Shown: one piece after another, positions 23,116-35,496 of the stretch
Layout of the letters: every line of letters begins with the position of its first letter
How positions within the stretch are numbered: position 1 is the first letter of the stretch
Source: Ascaphus truei
Taxonomy: Eukaryota > Chordata > Amphibia > Anura > Ascaphidae
DNA length: 64,000 bases
Assembly: GCA_036426205.1 (NCBI GenBank)
Contig: CM071573.1
Span: 74,515,043-74,579,042 of the forward strand
Direction: 5' to 3'
Notes under the pieces: generated by a model
Databases searched by the model: none
The model's input: the letters and a program-made list of their open reading frames with translations, nothing else
What the model was told of the DNA's origin: nothing
Made by a program: the position numbers and the translations under genes

Positions 23116-23937
23116 GGTGTAAGTGAGATTCAAGAGTACTCCTAAGAACTGATTGATTCAGACCAACCAGCATTACATTTTAAACTAAACATATATTTTA
23201 ACCCCTTCCCTGCCACTTGTCCTAGGGAGGTACATTGATTTTTTTAAGACAGAAATCGCTGCCTCCACATCCTCCCCCCGACCCCCAAGTAAAAACTTTT
23301 GAATTCGAGGCACAGGGAGAATAGAGTGATTTGGTCAGGACCATAAGGAGCGGACACTGGCATCTGACCACGTTACTACTATTATTTAGGGAGACAAAGG
23401 CAGGGATACAGGTAGAATGGGTATTAAATAATCTGTATAATATGTATAAAGGGGATTCCGTTGTTTAGGCCTCAGAAATAACACGACGCAATATTATAAA
23501 GCAATACTGTACATGAACTGACTGAAGCTTCCTCTACGTAGAATGTAACATGAATATGCTTCGGGATTATATCTGAAGGAACAAGAGCACCCAAAGTGGA
23601 ATAGTTTTTACTATCAGTCACTTTGTATAATTCCACTATGTAGCATGGATATGGTACAGTATTAGACATAGGGGCATGTAATCCCTGCCCCCGAAAGCTT
23701 ACTTACTTATCTAAATGCCAGTAACAATCTGAACTCGCGTTGTCTCCGAAAACAAAAGACATCTAAGGTTTCATGTTGGGAATAAATATAACCCCAGTTT
23801 ATTCCTAGACATGGTTTATCCTTTGGTGAATACCAATATGAGGCACTTTGCACGACTCCTGCTGACCACAGATCAAAGATGAGATTGGACCTGGGAAATG
23901 TTCTCAGTCCTGGGCCGAAGCTTATAGGGTTCTGTTA
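23116..23937. other. Unannotated stretch
   Basis: A short CCTGCCCCCGAAAGCTTACT relic of a LINE tail lies near 23685; otherwise nothing recognised. Confidence 0.4.
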
Positions 23938-24104
23938 ATGAAAGACTCCTGGCTACAAGACGGGGCAAAAATCAGTGCCAAAAACTGCCAGATTTAACCA
24001 CAAAATAGCATACCATGGCTTTGAACAGGGATTCCTGTCTCTGATCAGTCAGGTTTGGGTTTTAGCTCCCTTTTTGCAGTCGGAAGACTTTGATAAATGG
24101 ACAC
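23938..24104. mobile_element. Short dispersed palindromic repeat (CTCCTGGCTG family)
   Basis: AGACTCCTGGCTACAAGACG, CAAAAACTGCCAGATTTAAC and an inverted TTTTTGCAGTCGGAAGACTT right half match the copies at 14243, 16450 and 40759. Confidence 0.5.
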
Positions 24105-24479
24105 AATTATTTCTGGAACCCAGTAAGGTTTGGGGCTGTGAAAATTGGATAAGTAAACACACCCCAAGAATGCACCTTTATTTCTTTTATTTCTGAAACA
24201 ATTTTTGTTTCTTAACATACAGAGTTTAGATTGGATCTGAAAACCCCAAACGTCTGTGTTAATACCATCATTATGGCAACCTTAAATGTCTTTCAGTTAT
24301 CTGATCACATACATTCTAGAGTGCGTTTTCCCCGACATTTGAACACACTTTATTTTATAGATGCTGGTGTAGATAGGTAGTACTCTGCATGACTATCAAA
24401 TGGTCCTATGGCTTCCGTTTCGGGTGACTAACTACGTAAGAAATCAATGCCAATAACAAAACATGTTTTGGGCCAATGG

Positions 24480-24712
24480 GAAGATTGGCTCAGTGAGTAA
24501 AGACACTGCCTGGCACTGAGTTTGATGCAGGGGAACCTTGTTCAATTCCCAGTGTTGGCTCCTTGTGACCTTGGGCAAGTCACTTTACCTCCCTGTGCCT
24601 CAGGCACCACAAACATATATTGTAAGCTTCATGGGGCAGGGACTTGTGCCTGCAAAATGTCTCTGTAAAGCCCTACGTAAAACTGTTAGCGCTATACAAG
24701 AACATGCTTAAA
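24480..24712 (+). mobile_element. tRNA-derived CORE-SINE (copy 2)
   Basis: Same order as the copy at 13743: GGCTCAGTGAGTAAAGACAC, a box B-like TTGTTCAATTCCC, the CORE block TGACCTTGGGCAAGTCACTT, then TGTAAGCTTCATGGGGCAGG and an AGCGCTATACAAGAA tail ending in poly(A). The CORE block is closer to the general vertebrate CORE-SINE consensus than in copy 1. Confidence 0.85.
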
Positions 24713-24759
24713 AAAAAAAAGTTTTTGTGAAGCATAGAAAGAAAAACATAAGTTAAGCT

Positions 24760-25215
24760 CTGATCTATGTCCCTAACATTGGGCAACTTATGTATAAAGT
24801 CTCGCCAAAATCAATTTTATCATAGACCGGACGCACAGAAGTGTAACAAATGAATGCGTCTGGGTGCGCCAATGTATAAAACCAATTAAACGTATTTGTC
24901 AGTAAGAAAACAAAAACTCCAGAGTGTGGCCGTAGAGGCGGAGTCTGGATGTTGTAGGTGGCGCACGAATGCAAATAATATGTATAAAATAATTGCAAGA
25001 ATACGCCACTTTGAATGCGCCAGACAATGTTGTGTTCAACTTTTTCTTGGCGTGAAAGTCAAATGCATGTTGACACAACCCGTTCTTAATGCATTCATAT
25101 GTATGGACATCATGCACACCGTACATACAATTAGAAAATGGCAAAATGATCAATATGATTTTAGTGCTAAATGTATTTTTTGACGCAATGCATGCTCCCA
25201 ATTCATTTTAAGAAA
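24760..25215. other. Possible degenerate DNA element
   Basis: GGCAACTTATGTATAAAGTC at the left and several inverted GGCGCA/TGCGCC blocks inside suggest a foldback or MITE origin, but no paired ends could be fixed. Confidence 0.25.
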
Positions 25216-25633
25216 CAATTATTTATACATGTCCCACATAGATTTATAGAAAATGTATAGATACTTGAGGGGACGGCTTCTAAACCTGCATCACACTATA
25301 ATTCTAGTCAGCGGAGAGCACCTTTAGGTTATGTTTAAATGTTTGGCTTTTTGCGATTTATATTGATCTGCAAAGGAATAATTTCAGTTGTGTATTTTGC
25401 TGGTTGTGTCTGTGAGAAACCTGAGAATTAAGCTTCTTACCTTTAGAAACAAAAGATTTCTATTGCTAAAACGTTATATTTGCCTTATGGTCTCCTCTTT
25501 AATAAAAATGTAATATTTTGGGGGGTATATTCTGTAACCTCTGTGTAATTGTACGTAACGTTGCTCTTTAGCTCCATTTGTAATTTGTAGATGTTGTCAT
25601 GGGATATGTTACCATTTTTGATTCTTACATTAG

Positions 25634-26375
25634 ACACAGCTCCACTGGGTACAGCATCTCACACTCAGATAGCATCTCACACTCAGATAGCATCTCACAC
25701 TCAGATAACATCTCACACTCAGAACATTTTCTAGCATAGGACTCACACCAGATAGAGTCTCACATTCAAGATACATCTCACACTCAGATAGCATATCATC
25801 AGATAGCATATCCACCACTCAGAAACATCCACACTCAGATAGCATCTCACACTCAGATAGCATCTCACACTCAGATAACATCTCACACTCAGATAACATC
25901 TCACACTCAGATAGCATCTCACACTCAGATAAGATCTCCCACTGAGATAGGATCTCACATTCAGATAGGATCTCACACTCAGATAGGATCTCATTCTCAG
26001 ATAGGATCTCACACTCAGATAGGATCTCATTCTCAGATAGCATCTCACACTCAGATAGCATCTCACACTCAGATAAGATCTCACACTCAGATAGGATCTC
26101 ATTCTCAGATAGGATCTCACACTCAGATAGCATCTCACACTCAGATAGCATCTCACACTCAGATAGCATCTCACACTCAGATAAGATCTCCCACTCAGAT
26201 AGGGTCTCTCACTCAGATAGGGTCTCCCACTCAGATAGGGTCTCCCACTCAGATAGGGTCTCCCACTCAGATAGCATCTCACACTCAGATATTATCTCAC
26301 ACTCAGCATCTCACACACAGCATCTGACACTCAGATAGCATCTCACACTCAGATAGCATCTCACACTCAGAAAGG
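25634..26375. repeat. 18-bp minisatellite (AGATAGCATCTCACACTC)
   Basis: About 38 units, mostly exact multiples of 18 bases. Variant blocks carry AGATAGGATCTC and AGATAGGGTCTCCCACTC, clustered so that neighbouring units resemble each other. The Leu-Ser-Glu-Cys and Arg-Cys-Tyr-Leu-Ser-type minus-strand frames across it are artefacts of the period. Confidence 0.95.
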
Positions 26376-26678
26376 ATTCCTTTCTTGCACTGCATACATT
26401 GTAGCTTATAATTTACTGAGTGGAGACACTCCCAAAGAAGCCTTCTTGCACAAAGTAATAGATTACAAATTGTCTCACAGGATGTTTTAAGCCGTTATTT
26501 ATTAAATATGGCTCTTTTTCTTGTAAGTGAACTTGAAAAATCAAACAAATGGATTTTCTATTGTACTGTATAATATATTGTCCCAGTATTATACCACATT
26601 TGACTTGAAGTATACAGTAGACCCCAAAGCTGTCAAGAGGATTGGATCCATACAAGTGAGATTGGAGTTATATACTAT

Positions 26679-27158
26679 GGGGCCTATGCAGAGAGCAGCG
26701 CTATTTCGAAATTCGCCATTTTTTGGAGAAAATCGCGCAGAAAGCAGCAGAAAATGGCGAGTTCCGAAAAACGCGCCAATTTTTCTTTTCTATTTGTAAA
26801 ACTCGCCTCGCGGCTGGCGAGAACCGCAATCTCGCCAGTTTTAAAAATATCCGTATGCAGAGAGGCGCGAACGGCATCTAGCAGCTGTTCGCGCCAATAA
26901 AATGGCGCGATTGTCTCCGTTTTGCCTCGCCAAAAAAAACTGCCGCTCGCGGCCATTGCAAAGGGAAAAAAAAAGGCGCGAATTTGTTTTAACACATTTC
27001 TGTAGCGCGCATCTCGCCAATTTAAACTCGCCACACGCATCCATGTTAAACATAGCAGAATTCGCACTTTTCTGCATATGGAGATTAAAACTCTCCAAAA
27101 AAGCTACTTTTTAATAAATTCGCCAATTTTAAAATTCGCTGCTCTCTGCATAGGCCCC
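26679..27158. mobile_element. Long-TIR MITE, GGGGCCTATGCAGAGAGCAG family
   Basis: GGGGCCTATGCAGAGAGCAG at 26679 is matched by the complement of CTGCTCTCTGCATAGGCCCC at 27158. The paired ends extend further inward through TTCGCCA/TGGCGAA blocks. Many GGCGAG/CTCGCC motifs lie inside. TAT borders both ends and may be a 3-bp duplication. Non-coding, about 480 bp. Confidence 0.85.
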
Positions 27159-27710
27159 TATATATGGCATTTCAATAGAAATGTGTTGCAGTGAGACGCC
27201 ATTAAAGTCTATGAGACTGCTGATACTTAAAAGTAATTGCGACTTACAGTATTTGCCTTCTATTTAACCACTTTGCTGTCAGATCATTGCACAACTTGTG
27301 ATGCTGAAGGTAGATAACTTGAGTGTGTTATAGACAGCAGTGGTTGTAAGTAAGTGTAATTATTGCAGATAAACCAACATGCCGTCTGGGTTTTTACTGG
27401 GAAAAGGATACTTTAGAATTTGTTTAGAAGTATGTCCTAATACGCTTGTAGTACTCTGTTGTTTTTTATTTAATTCCAGTGACGTAGGTGGGTTTCAGAT
27501 AGTTTCACTTCAAAGCAGCATTACAACTCTCCGATAAGCAGCAATGTACAATTATTTGATATATTTAATTAGAGTGTTTTTTTTTAATCAAGTATGATAG
27601 CATAGATGTACATCCTTTTTCTAAATGCACCCGGGTAGGGGAAGTGATTTTCCAACAGACAGCGAGTAATTTGCCCTGACAGTATTTGAACCTATAGGTT
27701 TATGCATTTA
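27159..27710. other. Unannotated stretch
   Basis: No recognised features. Confidence 0.4.
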
Positions 27711-28012
27711 GCCACCCTGCTCACACTCTCTGGAACAGTCTGCCTTGTACAGCTCAACAGGCCCCCTATAAAATCTATCGAAACAGGTTCAAGACCTACC
27801 TGTTTACCCGGGCATTTAATTAATGACCCATAACCTGTCCAGCATTTAATAGCCACAATACCGTCCCATCCTGTACTGTATCTTTCCTTGTGTTTGGTCT
27901 CTCTTATAATCTTAATGTTTTCTTCTTTCCCCCTTTTTGTAACTGTGAAGTGCTTTTGAGTCCCATTGGGAGAAAAGTGCTACATAAATAAAGTTATTAT
28001 TATTATTTAATG
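27711..28012 (+). mobile_element. L2-type LINE, last codons and 3' UTR
   Basis: The + strand at 27718-27820 reads as the end of an L2-type ORF2: a TLWNSL-like start, then RFKTYLFTRAF. The 3' UTR contains TGTGAAGTGCTTTTGAGTCC and ends GTGCTACATAAATAAAGTTA plus an ATT repeat, the classic L2 ending. It lies about 650 bp upstream of the LDB3 exon. Confidence 0.75.
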
Positions 28013-28629
28013 TAGCCAAATATCTACAGCGCATCTCCATGCCAGAAATGTTCGTTTTGCCTCTCACTACCAGTAGCAAGAGAACCCTTCTCAAGGGCTT
28101 TCTCTGTTTGGTGTTTAAAGAGGGTAAAATGTATGCTGGGCTCACATTAGGGTCAGCGGCTCTAATTATTGGGAATGAATCAAGGGTTCGGGTCTCTGTG
28201 CTTAACCTGTAAATGCTGCGGGTCGTTGAAGGGCCTATTGCCTGGTTTTATATTATATTAGCACATGTTCGTTTCCGCGGCCCTGTTCTGCACTTCCCAT
28301 AGCGCTGTAATCTGTGGCACACAAAGAAGGGATCGAGGTGCCCGGAGAGATCATTTCGTCTCCCATGAGGCAATAATAGACCTCTGAGTCATAGAATCCT
28401 TGCATGGGAGGTATTTGGTTACTTGCCTTTTATGGCCCCAGCTCAGCTGGGATATCTGTATCTGCATTATAGCTCCCATCTATTCTTAGGTGGCACTTCA
28501 AGCCGACTGAACAGGCAAGACTGCGATTACCTTATAATTGTGTCCGCCAAGTCCTTCCTCCCCCCAATCTCCCTTTTCTCACCGAGTGACCTCTCTGTGA
28601 AACGTGCGGTTTTCTCCTCCTTTTTTCAG
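28013..28629. other. Region upstream of the LDB3 exon
   Basis: Non-repetitive by eye. It ends in a polypyrimidine tract and CAG (28611-28629) that form a good 3' splice site, so this is probably an intron downstream of an unseen non-coding first exon. Confidence 0.5.
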
Positions 28630-28763
28630 AGCCTTCGAGTGGCTGCTGTCAAACTTTACTAAAAAAAAAAATGGCTTACACCGTCTCTCTCGCTGGGCCT
28701 GGGCCTTGGGGATTCCGGCTGCAAGGAGGAAAGGACTTTAACATGCCCTTGACCATCTCCAGA
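28630..28763 (+). CDS. ldb3: LDB3 (ZASP/Cypher) first coding exon; coding part 28671-28763
   Basis: LDB3 is a PDZ-LIM protein of the striated-muscle Z-disc that binds alpha-actinin through its PDZ domain. The ATG at 28671 has A at -3 and G at +4, and opens 31 codons that form the start of an N-terminal PDZ domain. [12 protein letters not shown] contains the carboxylate-binding loop, here in the PWGF form of the PDZ-LIM/enigma group, followed by [11 protein letters not shown]. The exon ends in frame at AGA, before GTGAGTAC, a strong 5' splice site at 28764. A polypyrimidine tract plus CAG ends at 28629, giving a 134-base exon with 41 bases of 5' UTR that include ten A's before the ATG. LDB3 is favoured over PDLIM5, whose start is similar, because of the GPGP and terminal ISR residues. 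The next exon (rest of the PDZ fold) was not found in the remaining 35 kb. Confidence 0.88.
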
Positions 28764-30077
28764 GTGAGTACGGGGAAGAGAAAAACTGTGTGTCTCATTT
28801 AAGTGCATGTTATCCCGGGGGCTGGGGGGGGGGGGCGGCAGAGTGTTTGGGGTTCAAGGATAAGCAGCGCGGCCGCTGGTGAAATGCAGGTCACACAGTT
28901 ATAGGGAATCGTAAAAAAATATACACCAAACTGCTCACTTTGTTTAACCCATTCCTTGCCGGAGGTGGCGGCAACACATTGCAAAATATTGCCTCGTTAG
29001 CACCTCTGGCAGGAAGAGGTTAAAGCAGCAAAACGAGAAATCTTATATATAATCAGTTCTGACGTATTAGATAATAGTGACTGTTTTTTTTTTAATTCAA
29101 CTCAATGTCATTTTTAATGTGTTTTCATATACTGAGCATCCATTGATTTTCCATAGCAGATTTTGATCACACTTCCCCAGCAGTGCAAGATCTTTGTAAC
29201 ACTTTCCTGTTTGTGATAATTTGTTGCCAATATTCCCAGCAGTTTGAGCTGCAAACTGTAACAATAGATAATGTTACCTTAGTATAAGAATACATTGTAG
29301 CTGCTGAGTTACACTGACTGAATGATAGATTGGATGGAACGGCGGCCATTTAGTTAGGCACACGATCAGGATTTTTTCAGATATATATCACGAGCACAAA
29401 ACTATTGCCAGCTTAGGTAAGAATGTAGAATTATACATTTGTCACATGCTTTACAAATAAAAAGGAAACAAAGGGTGGAATGCAGTGTTGCAGCTTTAAC
29501 ACCTTCATTGCCGCCGGGGCCTGCTTCACCTTAAATAGCAGAACAGTGTTGCATTGAAGGGGTTGGAACTCATTACATAGGTTTCAGTGTGGGACATATT
29601 ATCTATGGTATACTCTGATGGAACAGAGAAGGAACAAAGAAAATGCTGAAAGTCACTGAAAGTTGCATTACTTATCAGGAACGTACCCCCCTCCCCCAGG
29701 CACAAAATGAGGTGTATTATAAATGCAGAGCCTGGCTGCACCCTTGGGTCCTCTACCTAAATAAATGACGACTGATGTCTCAAAATAAATTCTATTCATA
29801 ACCTTGTTTCCAACCCTTACACCATCAAACCTCTTCTAAATAGCAGTGAGACTGTGCGAATGTAACTATGTATATATATTATTGCTCCCACATTGTGACA
29901 GTCTGGATATCGTTACAGTCTGCATATCTGCTCTACTATATAAGCCCTATTTTCTGTAAGTAAGAACAGGCATTTTCAAGGATATTTCAATATTATTATA
30001 TAATGTGGCATGTTCATTATTAGGGGAAATCGGGGTGGCTAATTTCACCACCAAACTAGGAATTCACATTTATATGT
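28764..30077. other. Presumed LDB3 intron, first part
   Basis: Starts with the GTGAGT donor. No further exon or repeat was recognised up to 30077. Confidence 0.5.
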
Positions 30078-30222
30078 ATTATGTATATCTTTATTTATAT
30101 AGCGGCCACAATGCTTTAAAAAGAGACTATGCAATACAGGGAATTATCGTACAAGATGAGCAACAAACAAAATCAGACAATAGAATAGGAAATCCCTGCC
30201 CCAGAGAGCTTACAATCTATGA
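30078..30222 (-). mobile_element. CR1/L2-type LINE 3' tail fragment
   Basis: TATCTTTATTTATATAGCGG through CCCTGCCCCAGAGAGCTTAC, the same fragment as at 22970. Confidence 0.65.
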
Positions 30223-31105
30223 TGCAAATGTTGTTTAACACATTGTTGGCCTCTGGCAGTGAAGAGTTAACTGAGGACAACTCATCCTGTAGCATGTTCT
30301 AGTCCCGGATAAAAGGGCCCTGAATATTCCTATGGGGTCTCTGCTGTATTTTCCATTGCTTCCACATTGCTGCCTCTGTGTTAACAAGATGCTTTTGAAA
30401 CCTGCGACTTAATTTACCAAACTTCAGAAACATTGCTAACTGAAATGGGGTTTCTAAATATGTTGAATCACTGATTTCTTACCATGAATTCTACTAAATG
30501 TGCAAGGGTGATCATAATGTAATACTTCACAATGTTACCATGGAAATGTGCTATTTTGCAGCAAACTGGTTTACTGTCTGTCTCTCTGTAAACATCTTAC
30601 TGATAGTGAATGTACTATTGTGGTTATATATCAAAGGAATCTTGTTATCCAAGCCTTCCAGCTCCAAAAACAGCATTAGCGAGCCCAGCTGTGTTAATAA
30701 ATATGGTGCAGTTTAATTGCACTGATCTTGCATCACTTTTGCAGCTTACAGGTTGTACAGCTTGGCACTAAAGTACCATTAAGGAACAAATAGAAAAACA
30801 CACTTCTTAACATCCTTGTTATTTGGGGAAATAGACGGAGCTTTGGAAACATGGATCCACATGTGTTTGTGTTGCTGTTATTGTCTCTTGTTCTGTGCAT
30901 CCATTAACCTACCAGATCCCTCCTGGAGTAAACACTTTGTGACCAAGAAATGTGAGTCAAATTTACCAAACGTGGACTTAAGTTTTTAATGTTGGAAAAA
31001 GGGAATATAGGACAATTTATTGCTCACAGACTGAATGCATGGCATGGCCTTCCTATATCTTAGGGGTTTACGTAGTCATCTTGATAGTTACCTTGTCTCC
31101 TGGAT
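30223..31105. other. Unannotated stretch
   Basis: No recognised features. Confidence 0.4.
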
Positions 31106-31326
31106 CAGGGGTGCTCAACTCCAGACGGTCAAGGTGCTTCATGGGTGCTGACTGTGCTCAATTCCAGGGCTCAAGACCCCCCAAACAGGTCATGTTTTAA
31201 AGATATCCCAGCTCTTCTCAGTCAAAGAGCTGAGCCATTTATTTGAGTCCCATGTGCTGAAGCTGGGATATCCTCAAAACCGGACCAGTTTGGGGAGTCT
31301 TGAGGACTGGAGTTGAGCACCATTGT
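31106..31326. mobile_element. hAT MITE (copy 2) with 8-bp duplication
   Basis: CAGGGGTGCTCAACTCCAG at the left pairs with the complement of CTGGAGTTGAGCACCATTG at the right. The inner blocks GATATCCCAGCT and AGCTGGGATATCC also pair. It is flanked by TCCTGGAT (31098-31105) and TCCTAGAT (31327-31334), 7 of 8 matching. Confidence 0.85.
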
Positions 31327-32603
31327 CCTAGATATCTGGAAGAGGTATCAGGAGGTTGGACCATCTGGGTGCAGGTCACAAGGGGCCGGTTTTATATCTG
31401 CAGAGTCATTAGAATGTATTTACAATAGGGAAAACTTCAATGAACTCCAGAAGGAGTTTTTACATTAAGGCTAGATGAGCATGTGTCTGGTAATCACTCA
31501 GGAGCCAGCTGCTCGCTCCCTGGAGCTCATTAATCAAGTCGTCAGGATTGCCACAGATACTTAAATGACACAAAAGTGTCTTCTACTAACCAGGCCTGCT
31601 CAATATCAGCTGCCTTAAAATGATACAACTCTGTGACTTTAGTATTAGCAGCACAGTGGCATAAAAATGATGCATTACAAATTAAAGCAGTTCACAGCTA
31701 AAAGTGCAATAGTCTTAGTTGGTTGTCCAGTTTGGGAAAATGTAATACACTGCATGTAATCAATAAAACTATAAAAAAAAAATAAAGACATACCATACAA
31801 TACTAAACTAAGACAGCATTTATATAATTTAACATAGAAATTGCTGGGCTCTGTAAAATGGCCATTTTAACTTTTGTTTTGCCAAATATCCCCTAAACCT
31901 ACTGTACATCTAAATCTACTAGAAACTGGTAGACAGTAAGGAACAAAAAAACCCTTCTTTGTGATACGTGGGAAATAATTATGAATGGAATGGAGAAGTA
32001 CATAGTAGCAGGTTAGGTTGTCTCTCACCATGGGGATACCTTTAACATGTTATTCTCCAATGTAATAATGACTGTTGTACACAGGCAGCTGCCCACAAGC
32101 ACATTTGCCATTAAAGACCCCCTTTAGAGATAAAAAAAATAAGGCATGCATTGTCTCATTAGAGACCACGTTGTGATTGCAGCCATGCAGGTAACACGCG
32201 CAGGTATTCCAAAGACAGCTCATAAAGAAATGCAATCGATTAAAACTGGCCGGTGCTAGGAGCTTGCTTTAAATCTCTGTAATGAGATATTTTTCTTTTA
32301 TAGGCATGTTGGCCTTTTTTTAACAGGTGCAAAACTGGAGCACAGCAATGAATACTTCTAACGTGATATTTGGTTCTCATATAACACTACCGTGTAGGCA
32401 GCAACATAGAATATTTCGGGTCATATTCCCTTAGTGCTCAACATTAAATTGTATGTGCATTGGGTATAAAGGGTTTGATTGATCATGCTGGTGGTAAATT
32501 GAAGCTAATAACGGGGAAAAACATTTCCTAATATTTACTATACATAATTTTTTAAGTACAAATCCTGTCTATTTTTCTGTTTCACATCTTTTTTTTAAAA
32601 ATA
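31327..32603. other. Unannotated stretch
   Basis: No recognised exon or element. Confidence 0.4.
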
Positions 32604-32990
32604 ATTTGAACCGGGGGTCTTCCAGTTGCTGAACAGGGCTATATTTAAGCTTCGGAGACCCCCTGCTGCTGAGATACTTACAGTATTAGTTGTCGGGGGT
32701 TGCAGCTCCCATTCTGGAAATAAAAATGGCTGCCAAATCCCGTGGACCCAGTCGGCCAATAGAAAGCTGCAACTTCATCAGGGGGATAATGCTGCTGGCA
32801 GTACTGGCAGATTTCTTTGAATTTACTACAAGAGCACTGGCAATATTATGGGACACGGAGGATCCCCAGCACTTAGACAGTGGGGTACAGCTCTGAAAAC
32901 CCCATTCTGTAAAATGTTGGTAACCGGGGGGTACCCTGTGGTTGGGGGACTCAGATGGAGCCCCTGCTTCAGGTCAAAAAAGATACCCCC
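32604..32990. mobile_element. Probable member of the TTAA MITE family, divergent (copy 3)
   Basis: It shares the GGAGACCCCCTGCTGCTGAG, GGCCAATAGAAAGCTGC and CCCCTGCTTCAGGTC blocks with the copies at 3449, 8815 and 48379. The TTAA ends were not found. Confidence 0.45.
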
Positions 32991-34593
32991 AAAATAATGG
33001 GCTGCACTGCTGCTATAACACGACTTCTCTGTAATGCACTGCATATATCTTTGCACGGCCACGCATGTCTCTATCATTTTTCTGTAGTGATTTTGTTTAA
33101 CCCCTTCTCTGGACATCTGAAATCAGCATTTCATTCAAAATCCTATAAGTATTTTTAAAATAAATCAGTAAAAAAAAATCATTCTTTATGCCCCTTTTTA
33201 ATGATTTTAATGTATTAAGCTTTGTGGATTGCCATAGCAACCATTTAGGCAGCCACACCTCTTCCTCTTTGGAAATAGGCGGCCAAATTAACTGATAAAA
33301 TATACTCCAATTTATCTTTTTCGTTTTAAAGGCAGAAATTCACTTTCCAAAAGCAATGTTTTTATGCGGTTCCTTGTTTCTATTGTTACTATTGACCCCC
33401 CACATTTCAGCGCCTCTGTTTCAGCAAAGGGCTGCTCATTCTGGGCTAGGACTTTGGGTGACTCCGTTTTATCTGCCTCCCCATTTACTAGTGGGTTTCT
33501 CTCCAGCGGTCCCATCGTCCTGTTACGTGGATGTATCTTCGCTGTGCATGTATGTAACAAGTGTCTCAATTCGGTGTGATCTTCCATACCATTTTTGTAG
33601 ATGGGTATCAACAGATGTACTGTAGGTTGGGGAGGAAACAGAGTTTTATTGATGGCTTTTTTTGCTCTATCCCTTTGAAGTGCCGTTATCCGCATGAGTC
33701 CTGCTTCTAATTTTAGGTGCTCAGGGTTAGCAGGGGTTCAGGTGATTAGAAAGATGCAGGGGGGTCTCAGGGTGTTTAGTGCAGGAGGCCATAGTCAATC
33801 AAACAGTGACAGGTGAAGACACATCTTTGTGCCCTAGTGAGTTAGGGTATTGTGTGCCCTTTCCCCATCTATAAATAAACCAGAGCAAAGCATTTGAGAG
33901 ATGTTTGCAGTGTTATCTAGCTGTCATGTTATCACAGATACGAGCTGATAATCCTGCTGTTACAGCTGACTTTATACAGTGAAATGGCAGTTATGGAGTG
34001 AGGTTACATCAAGCTCGTATGGGGTGATGTTATGCAAAGCCAAACCCGCTCATAAACGGCCTTTCTGGTGACATTAATATCGAGTGTGTATTGCAGAAGA
34101 CATGTGCCAATCCTACTACAGACGAGGCCTTTAAAAATAGAAGCATGAAATCAGCATTGTATGTTTGCCTCCTTCCAAACTCAAAAAGTGCCGGGAATAC
34201 CATGGTCCGGGAACGCAATAAGGATTGAACGAAACATAATTAACATTTCCGCCCTGTGATGCGACTTTTTTCAAGATACCAAAAAGCTGTTTTAATGAGG
34301 GCGCCAGCAAGTGACCTAATCACAGTGTGGCTAAGCAGTGCTGTAGTGGAGGGTATACGCCATATACCCTCTGTTATTTTCGAACGAACAGCGTGTATAG
34401 CTCACTGCGTTATGAAAAATGATGGGGTATACCGTATGGTTTAAGAAAACCTGCCAACTCGCCCGCATTTTGCGTGTAGTTATGTTTAAGTACAAGGAAT
34501 GGGTCAGATGAAAGCAAAAAGCCAGCGCAGAACTGAAGTCACGTTACTCTTTAATTAGGAAGAATACTTTAATAAAAGAACGGTATACTGAAC
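32991..34593. other. Unannotated stretch
   Basis: Several short frames on both strands (33312-33695) without domain similarity. No repeats recognised. Confidence 0.4.
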
Positions 34594-35496
34594 GTACAAA
34601 AAACAAATACAAACCGGGCCCTCAGAGAAAGTCCTTCTGAATGTCCAAAGGGCTTCCAGATAATGGAATGAACATGGAGTTGAAAGTCCAATCCTCCACC
34701 TCTGGACCGGCTTGTTGGATCCGTGGAGATACGTCCCGTGATATGTGGGATTTAAGCACAGAAGAAAATCATAGTGTATACTGCTGACTCAATCACATAA
34801 CACATACAAACTCACCACATAAATGGATAAACAGACAAATAAACAATTAGGGCTAATACAACACCAAGAACATTAAAAAAAAAACACAAAAACAAATAAA
34901 CAGCTGAAAACAGTTAAGCTAATTTATTAAATTTTTTTAAAAAAACAATAAAATGCTACAATTGGAATAGCGTGATGCAGCTGGTCCTGTTGGAAAACCC
35001 AGAATCCTACTCACAGCAGATACAGAGTATACAGGCAATTGGAACTAAGGCAAGAAGACTGCTGCTTTCTCCTCCATTGCAAGGGGGACATCTGCAGGTA
35101 CAATCCGAAGCCGCCCACACACAATTGTAGCATTTTATTGTTTTTTCAATTTTTTTAAATAAATTAGCTCAACTGTTTTCAGCTGTTATTTGTTTGTGTT
35201 TGTGTTTTTTTTTATGCTCTAGGTGTTGGATTAGCCCTAATTGCATATTTGTCTGTTTGTCTATTAATGTGATGAGTTTGTATGTTTTCTGTGATTGAGT
35301 CATGTCAGCAGTATACACTATGATTTTATCTGTGCTTAAATCTCACATATCACGGACGTATCTCCACTGATCCAACAAGCCGGTCTAGAGTTGCAGGATT
35401 GGACTTTCAACTCAAGTTCTTTCCATTATTTGGAAGCCCTTTGGAAATGTATAAGGACTTTCTCTGAGGCACCGGTTCGTATTTGTTTTTTTGTAC
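34594..35496. mobile_element. Foldback element with about 370-bp arms
   Basis: The left arm 34594-34964 is matched in inverted orientation by 35122-35496, around a spacer of about 157 bases. Matching points are GTACAAAAAACAAATAC against GTATTTGTTTTTTTGTAC at the outer ends, GATCCGTGGAGATACGTCCC against the complement near 35360, GCAGTATACACTATGATTTT near 35320, and AATAAAATGCTACAATTG against CAATTGTAGCATTTTATTG at the inner ends. The arms are clearly homologous but not identical. No coding frame of note. Confidence 0.85.

Noticed and set aside
25743..26282. 179-codon minus-strand frame of Tyr-Leu-Ser-Val-Arg-Cys-type repeats
   Set aside because: Product of the 18-bp AGATAGCATCTCACACTC array.
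33312..33695. 127-codon minus-strand frame
   Set aside because: No recognisable domain or splice context and an unremarkable composition; treated as chance.
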